Shown here: positions 30,701 to 39,700 of the stretch, in pieces | Numbering within the stretch: the stretch's first letter is position 1 | Layout of the letters: every line of letters begins with the position of its first letter | Assembly: GCF_028372415.1 (NCBI RefSeq) | Contig: NC_092872.1 | Location: 393,503,853 to 393,567,852 of the forward strand | From: Notamacropus eugenii | Lineage: Eukaryota; Chordata; Mammalia; Diprotodontia; Macropodidae | Reading direction: 5' to 3' | Length of the DNA: 64,000 bases | The notes under the pieces: model-generated | The model's database searches: none | Seen by the model: only the letters and a program-made list of their open reading frames with translations | What the model was told of the DNA's origin: nothing | Position numbers and translations under genes: made by a program

Positions 30701-33700
30701 TCTGTAAGGGCTAGGATGTACTTATCGCCCGCCCTTCAGCTGAGCAGCAATGGAGAATGACATTGTGGTCCTGAAGTATTTCTATCTGGTCCTAAAGTGT
30801 TATGCTGATAAAGGAAACACTGGTCAAGAGAAATTTAAGAGTAAAAATAGGTCATTAGAAACAATCCAGTATCAAAAATACTATGAGCATTTTAACCAAA
30901 TAAAGTTCAACTGCATGATCAGACCACAAAAAAATTCGCCTAAATAAAGTATGCCAACTAAAAGTGGTGTGCATGAGCTGCCTCATTCAGATGTTATCAA
31001 GTGGATATGAATAAGATTATCCAGAATTAATTTGATTTGTCAAGTCTTTGAGGTAAAACTAAGAGGTATGCAATTTAAATTGCTTTTGTAGTGTTGGGGT
31101 TTTTTGGGGGGTGGGGGTGCATTAGATTTTTTGAAATTTTTTTAATCTAATGGCATTAGTCGTAAGTTCCACTGGTCTTTGCTTCTTCTGTAAATTACTA
31201 ATTACTTTATAGGTCTGAAACATCAAATTGCTCTGTCCTTGAGTTGTTCAATAAATTTGATTTGATAGCAGGGCTATTTTTTATGATAAAGTGATATTCA
31301 AATCATTTTTTGCCTTTATATTTTAGGAGCATGTTAATATCCCTAGTAGGCGTGCTTTGATTACTGGTGCCACTGGCCTACTTGGTAGAGCTGTGTACAA
31401 AGAGTTTGATCAGAACAACTGGCATGCAGTTGGCTGTGGATACAGTAGAGCTCGACCTAGATTTGAACAAGTCAATCTTTTGGATACTCATGCAGTTCAT
31501 GATATCATTCAGGATTTTCAGGTATGGCGTAGTAGTTTTTGGTTTTTTTTTTAAGCACCTAAGGACTTTCAGTGTTAGAAATTTCCCAGAAGATAGGGAA
31601 ACTACTTATTGTCAAGGATTTGGCTAAAGAAACTGGGGTATTAAAAAGTCTTGACAAAGACAAGATCTTAGCGTAAGAAGTTTCCATTTAAGAAGAATGT
31701 AAGGCAAAAGGACAATTGAGAAATGTCTACCTAAGGAACAAAGAAATTACAGAGATCAGTCAGTATTGTAATGTAGCACAGGGCCCATCACTAGTAGTAT
31801 TTGGAGTTTTTAGGAAATGCACACTTTGAGGAGAAATATGAAGGTTCCTTCCATCTTTATTAATTTGATGGATTAACAAATGGATAAAACTATTTGCTTC
31901 ACCAATGTAGGCATTAAACCATTTAATCTTTCTGATTCTGTGCAATTCATGTCTATATCTTTCCATAATTACCATATAAAGGATCTGCCCAGTATGCTGG
32001 GGACTTCTCTTGGATATCCTGATAGTATTCCATCTGTTACCATACTTTTCATGACATGACCAGATGGCCTCCTTTTCTACCTTTGTGTGTTTCATGTTAT
32101 TTTGTTTCTACTTTTGTATTCTAGTCTTCACTGATAATATGCTATTGCCTATACACACTGTGTTTCTATTACATCTACTCTAATACAATCTTAAGTTTAT
32201 GGGTTACATTCTAAGAATAATAGTCATTGTAGAAATGCAACTGACGCTGTTTTTGAAAGGCCATTTTGTTATGGATACAGCACTTGCTGGAATGTTGATC
32301 TTTTATCATAAGGGACAGGAATTAGTGATTCTATAAGACACCAGAGGTTGTATGCATAGACATTTCTCCCCCCATTTCTCCAGCTATCTTCTGTTGCTTA
32401 GGGTAGCTGAAAAGAGACAAAAATATGCTATGTCAGTGTCTGTAGTCTTAAACCAGAACACTTAGTTTCACTTGAGTAAGAATGGGGGAAAATGTACACT
32501 ATATGCAACATAATGTGACCTAAAAAGACAATAATACATATTGTAAAGGAGGGGTTTTTCTTTGTTTTTTTAAGAATATATTGGTACATCTTCTATGTGA
32601 GTGGTTCACCAGGGTCTTATTCTTGCTCTGTGAGCAATTCTGATCACATAAAGGCATAGAAATCTTTAAAACTAGTTAATTCCATTGACATTGGTAACAA
32701 AAAGTCCTGCCTTCTTAACAATTTTCCTTCCTTCTTTATCCTCCTCTCCAGTTCTGGGGCACTGCTTTCTGCTCCGGTGATGCCAAACCAGACAACTATG
32801 CTAGGCTTCACCATAACTGCTGGCCATGGTGCTGCTGACTGTATACTTGCAACAACTTGCTTAAAGGTTTCTTCATAGAAAGAATTTTGGGGAATATTTG
32901 AATTTATAAGTAAATGTACTGGAAATCTGATGTTTTTACCCATTTTTCCTAAGTTATGAAGCATTATGGCATAGTAAACATATTCAGAATAACCTGGGAT
33001 CGTGTCCCTCCTCACAAAAACTGATTGTAGGACCCTGGACAGGTCACGTAGGATCTTGGTTCTCTAGATAACTCACTAAGTCTGTATCGTGTGGAGCAGG
33101 TGCTGACTTACATTAGTATAGGAGGTGTCCTTGCTTGGGAATTCCCTATGGTAGTAAAATCACAGGTTTAATCCCTGTTACTATGTATTATTATCTTTTC
33201 AGGTCACATTATGTTGCATGTCGTGTACATTTGTCTCCATTCTTATTCAAGTGAAATTAAGTTTTCTGGTTTAGGACTATAGATATTGATATTTCAGTGG
33301 ATGTAATTAGTTAGTATTGTAAAAGTGTTTTCATTACTATTGAGCCACTTGTTCTTTTCTGGGAAGTTGTTAAACAATTTCCTTAATTCCATTCATTTGA
33401 AGAAGGAATAATAGTATTACTGCGTTACTGTTCAGTAATGATAAGGTTTTGCTTTAATGAACATTTTCTCCACATTTACTGTATAAAAGATGTGGTTATT
33501 CTGCATTTTTTTTTGTCGTTGAAAATGCATGAATGCTTAACTTGCAGCCCCATGTCATAGTACATTGTGCAGCAGAAAGAAGGCCAGATGTTGTAGAGAG
33601 TCAACCAGATGCTGCTTCTCAGCTTAATGTGGATGCTTCAGGGAATTTAGCAAAGGAAGCAGGTAATTTGACATTTTAGAACCTTCATAAAATATTAATT

Positions 33701-36700
33701 ACTGAGATTGAATATTTTTAAAATATATTTAAGGAACTTGTTTTCATGTTACTTTACCTGAAAAACAAAAAAAAATTTTCTCTTATAATTTGGTAAAAGA
33801 CTTTTATCTCTGTAGTCAGTTAATATTTGTGTTATTTTTTTCCCCCTAGCGGGAATTGGAGCGTTTCTGATCTACATTAGCTCAGATTATGTGTTTGATG
33901 GAACAAATCCACCTTATACTGAAGAGGACACTCCAAATCCCCTAAATTTGTATGGTAAAACCAAACTAGAAGGAGAAAGGGCTGTCTTGGAAAACAATGT
34001 TGGTAAGAAAGAGCATTATTGGTCATCTAATAGTAGCGGGAAATATTCTCAGATTTTATAGGGTTTTTTTTTTTAATTTGAAATTTTTCTCCCAATTACC
34101 TGCACAAACCATTTTTTACCTTCTTTTTGTATAATTTTGAGTTTAAAAGTCTCTTCCACCTTCCCTTCCCTTTCCCCTTATTGAGCTGGCAAGCAATTAA
34201 TTTTTTTTGTTTGTTTTTGTTTTATTTATTTTTTATTTTTCAACATTCATTTCCACGAGATTTTGAGTTCCAATTTTTCTCCCCATCTCTCTTCTCCCTC
34301 CACCCCAAGACACTATGCATTCTGATTACCCCTTCACCCAATCTTCCCTCCCTTCTATCACACCCCTCCTTTCTCTTCTCCCTACTATATGTCAGGCACT
34401 GTGTTAGGCATTGGTAGTATAATGACAAAATCCAGACATTATCTTCCTTTTACAGTTTATATTTTGTTTTGGGAATGTGATAAGTTTTTATCATAGTAGA
34501 TTAACAGTCAGGGCAGTTAGATTTCTATACCCCATTACCTGTATTTCTTATTTCCCAGTTGTATGCAAAAACAATTCTCAACATTCGTTCCTAAAACTTT
34601 GAGTTCCAAATTCTCTCCCTTCCTCCCCACACATCCCCAGTGAGAAGGAAAGCAATTCAGTGTAGGCTATATACATGTGTGTACCTGCAAAAGACTTCCA
34701 TAATAGTCTTGTTGTGAAAGATGATATTTTCCTCCATCCTATCCTGCCTCCCATTTATTCTATTCACTCTTTTGACCTTGTTCCTCCCCAAGTGTTTACT
34801 TCTAATTACTCCCTCCTCCCACTTGCACTCCCTTCTATATCCCCCCCACACCCTGCTTATCTCCTTCTCCCCTAATTTCCTCTAGTGTAAGATAGATTTT
34901 CATACCAAATTGAGTGAGCACGTTATTCAGAGGCAAGCAATTTAATAAAGGTTATACATATGCAGTCATGTAAAACATATTTATATGGTTTATTTTTAAT
35001 GAATTATTAACTTTATGAATAGTTTATACAGAAAAGACTACACAGCTGTTAAAATGTCAAATATCCAGAAAAAATAATAATTTAGATAGGGTTATTGGAT
35101 GCAGTCCAAGAATAATATTCTTTATAGAAATGCAACTGAAGCGGTTTCTGAAAGGCCATTTTGTTATAATACTTGGAATAAATGAGAATAAATAAATTTC
35201 AGAAATATATAAAATTCAGAAATAAAACTTGAGAAGGTCCAGACATATTAATTAGCATTCATGATTTGTTCCTACCTTTTTTGCCTCATCACCAATAATT
35301 CTTCTCTTACACACACTGTATGCTACAGCCATGCTGAATTCCTAATCTTTGAACATAGCCCAAGCTTTCTTGCCCCTCATCTCTACCTGTCTAATTCTTA
35401 ATGATCCTTCAATGTCTAGCTCAAATGTCACTTCCTCTATGAAACCTTCATTTTCTCTCTATCAACACCTACTCTCTTTTGAACTCATATAGTACTTCAT
35501 ACCACTTTCATTGTTCTTTTCCATTCTCTCTTGCATTAGAGATATTTTTATCTTATCCCATTAGACTGTAAGCCTCATTAGGAACTTGAACTTTTTCTTA
35601 CATAGTTTTGTATCTCTTCACTTCATGTTGTGGGGTATCTTTTACATTGGAGAAATGCAATGTTTGTCATATGGAAAAATACATTGAAAATAAATACTTA
35701 AAAAAGAATGATTTCACTGATCATCAATTTTGAAAGGCATTTTTGGAACCTTCAGAATGTCCCTATAAGAATTAGATGAGGGAGAAAAACTTCAGAATAA
35801 CACTTGTTTTTTAACAGTTGTTTTCATAGATAGAAGGATGTTAAAGTTTTGTGACTGCTGTGTTACAAAGTTACACAGAAATGAAAAGCAAGGCTAGTTT
35901 GAAACATTGTTTCCCCAAAGGTGCAGCAGTTCTGCGAATCCCTGTTCTGTATGGAGAAGTTGAAAAACTGGAAGAAAGTGCTGTCACTATTATGTTTGAT
36001 AAAGTCCAATTCAGCAACAAATCTGCTAACATGGACCACTGGCAGCAGAGGTTTCCCACAAATGTTAAAGATGTTGCCAGTGTTTGCCGGCAGCTGGCAG
36101 AGAAGAGGATGCTGGTGAGAGTTGGGAAAGGGGACTCCTTGGGGGTGTACTCGTGACAGCGTAGTGTAGTTATACATACCTGGGATTCACATATTAATGA
36201 ACTTATGTAGGTCAGCTTATTTAAGAACTAGAAAATTATGGATAGAGTAGAGTTTTCTTTACAGGTTAAACATTAATTGCACACAGATACTTAATCTTAA
36301 GCATTTGAGTTTTACATTTCTTCTCATAATGTTTCTCTGCCTATAAACTTAAGACCCATTGTTTGTATTTTTCTTATTGTAGAGATAAAAATTAACATTA
36401 ATACTATTGATAGTTGCCTTTCTATGGATAGCAACAGTTAAGTTGTTAGTCCTAAAACTTAATTTGGTATTGGACAGTTAAAGTTACGTGAGAAGCAATA
36501 TGGAGGTAATGGCTTAGGCACCTGACTTAGAGTCAGGAAGATCTGGCTTTCAGATCTGCCTCGTATACTTCCTCACTGTGTGACCTGAGCAAATCACTTC
36601 ACCTCTCTGTGCTTCAGGTTCCTCATCTGTAAAATGATAGGGTTGGAATTGATGGCTTTCAGGGTCATTTTGAGCTTTAAAATAGTGTCTTAAGATATGG

Positions 36701-39700
36701 GCCTGTTGTTGTTGTGTTTGTTCTTTGTTGCTGAAGAAGACCATGACATCAGAGAAATGATGACATGACTTGCACTTGATTTTGTTTTGAGGGAGGGAGG
36801 GCTGTGCAAGATCATCAACCTCACTTCTCTGGAGCCATCTGAATCAACATATGGACCTAGATGTCAAGGGAATTCGTTCCTCTATATATAAAGGAAAGGA
36901 TTTAGATGTGTTCTAAAGGCTAAAGAAGCAGTAGCCCAGTTCCTTTTTTGAGTTGATTTAAATCCATTTTACATAATTCTAAGTCATTTGTGTAAGAAGT
37001 TTTGAGGATCTATAGTTATTGGTGTGAGTTCTTCCTCCGCTAACACAAATCACAGTTCCTCTTTAGTTTACAAATAAACAAGCATTTATTAAGTGCCTAC
37101 TATGTGTCAGGCACTGTGCTAGGCACTGGTAGTATAAGGACAAAATGCAGACATTATCCTCCTTTTACAGTTTATATTTTGTTCTGGGAATGTGATAGGT
37201 TTTTATCATAGTGGATTAACAATCAAGTAAATACAGACTATATACAAATAAATACAAAGTGATTAAGGAGGGAAACAAGATGCCAAAATCTGGAGAAATC
37301 CTAGAGTACCTCTTTAAGGAGGTTGTATTTGAATTGGACCTTGAAGGAAGCTATGGTTTCTAGGAAGTGGAAATGAGAAATTACATTCCAGCCATGTGAG
37401 TGGTAGGAAAATGGGGAGGGGGTCAAGGGGAAGGGTGGTCTGTGCAAAAAAGTGTGGAGATGAAGGATGGACCCTGGAGATAAAAAAAAATGGAACATAG
37501 TATATGGGGAATAGAAACTATATTTATTTGACTGTAGCATAGAGTACATGAGATGAATGATGTATAATCAGCTTAGAAAGACTTGTGAAGGAGATTAGAT
37601 GCCAAATACTCAGAAAAAAGTTTGTATTTTATCCTAGACTATCCACAGACATTTCTTGAGTAGGAGAATAACATAGTCTAACCTGTGTTTTAGAAAAATC
37701 ACTTTTTGCGGGGAGGGGAGGAGTCAAGATGGAAGTGCTCCCAAATTGTATTCCAAACAATGTTAAAATAATGCCTCAAAACAAAAGCCAGCAAAAGGAC
37801 AAGGTGAAACAATTTTCCAGCCTAGGACAACTTAGAAGTTTGGAAGGAAAGGTGTGTTTTAGTGGGGTGAGAATGGAGAGCATGTCCTTTGCAAGTCTCA
37901 CCCTTGCAAACTAGCAGCAGGCTTTAGGGCAACTGAATTGGCCATGGTGACCTCTGGAGTCCTCAGCCCACAGATTGTAAGGGTGTTGGGGGAAGGGTCA
38001 GACAGCTGGATAGAAGATTATGGTGACACTGAGAACAGGACTCTGCATTATCCATATGTGGTTTCAGGTTATAGTCCCAGGACAAGAAGAAGTACTAACT
38101 GGAGCAGGGACTCTGGTCAAAGTTTGAGGGTGAAAAATAGTGCTTGTGCTCAAGCTTATAGACTAGAGTAGCTTCTTAAACTCTTTCCATTTGTGACCCC
38201 TTTTCACGTTTCAGCAGGGTTCATTGGCATTGGGTGGTATAATGACAAGTGCAGCCCACAGTGCGCATGCTGTGTGTTCAGAACCAAGGCTACAATGCTA
38301 CCAGAAAAACCTCAGATACATTATGCACTTGATTTTTAATTAATTTTTGGTTATTGCATGTTGAGAAACCTTTTACTGTTGCCAAATTTTTCTTGACCCC
38401 ATGTGGGGTCGAGACTCACAATTTAAGAAGTGTTTGACCTAGAACACAGGCCGGAAGAGCAGTGACCACACCTCTTTCTGTGTTGAAAGAACTGAAAATT
38501 TACAGACCCTCCTTCCCCTCCAAGAGCTAGCTGTGAAAATAGCAGCATGAAAACTAAAGTTTTGGACAGTGCCTCCTCTGCCTCTGGAGCAGAGACCTAC
38601 TTTAGCATAGAATTAAAAGTCAAGAAATAGGCTGGAAAAATGAGAAAACAGTAGAAAAAGATCCTGACTATAGAAAGTTAATATGGTGACAGGGAAGATC
38701 AAAACAGAAACTCAGAAGAAGACAACAGTCAAAACTGCTATATCCAAAGCCTCTTGAGAAAATAATGAATGTCTCAAACCATAAAAAAGCTTGAAAAAGA
38801 TTTTAAAAATAAAGTTAGAGGAAAAATTGGGAATAGAAATGAGAGTGATATGTGAAAATAATGAGAAAAGAGTCAACATCTTGATATGAGGCATAAAAAA
38901 ATACTCAAAAAAATAACACTTTAAAAAAAAAACAAAATAAACCAAATGGTTGAAAGAGTAACAAAAATTCACTGAAGAGAACTCCTTAAAAAGCAGGATT
39001 GGCCTAATGGAACAAGATATTAAAAAAAAAATCACTGAAGAGCCCCTTAAAAAGTAGAATTGGCCAAATGGAAAAGGAGGCACAAAAGCTTACTAAAGAA
39101 AATAATTCATTAAAAATTAGAATTGGGCAAGTGGAAGCTAATGATTCCATGAGACATCAAGAAGCAAAATCAAAAGACTGAAAAAAAATGGAAAAAATGT
39201 AAAATATCTCATTGAAAAACAACTGATTGGATGTAGGCTGATGACTGAAGGAAGACTCATACTTTGTGAATGTGGATGATTAAAAGAAGGGTAGCACCCT
39301 TAACAGAAACAGATGTTAGGAGGAGGGAAGGTTAAGTGTAGGGAAAGAGATAATAGGTGTTTTAGAAATCTTGAGTTTGAAATATTTGTGGAATATCCAG
39401 ATAAATCTGTCCCATAGTCATATAGGGAAACAGTACTGGCTCTCAGAAAAGAGGTGAGGACTGGACATGCAGATATGAAAGTCATTATGTGAAAATAATT
39501 CATTATCTATGACTACCTCATGGTGAACTTCTGAACTTAGACTAGGCTGACCTTGGGATTGCAGTTTTATAGTCCTCCACTGGACCTATGTTATAAATTT
39601 GAGTTCATTTTAGTAAAATGAAAGTACCTTGACGATAGGGATTATTTTCATCCTTGTGTTTGTATTCTCTGTGCCTACCACAGTATCTATAGGTGGACCA

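Larger units (their letters stand above)
37072..39500 (+). mobile_element. L2-type LINE 3' region, split by an L1 insertion
   Basis: Left part 37072-37712 (aagcatttattaagtgccta, aggaggttgtatttgaattg, tttagaaaaatcac) and right part about 39288-39500 (gaatatccagataaat, gcagatatgaaag) fit consecutive portions of the L2-type 3' region. The middle is L1 with a further transposon inside it. Three nested layers in MAT2B intron 5. Confidence 0.6.

Noticed and set aside
30750-30947. 65-codon frame in MAT2B intron 1
   Set aside because: No family recognised, no splice sites in phase with MAT2B, and A/T-rich composition like the intron.
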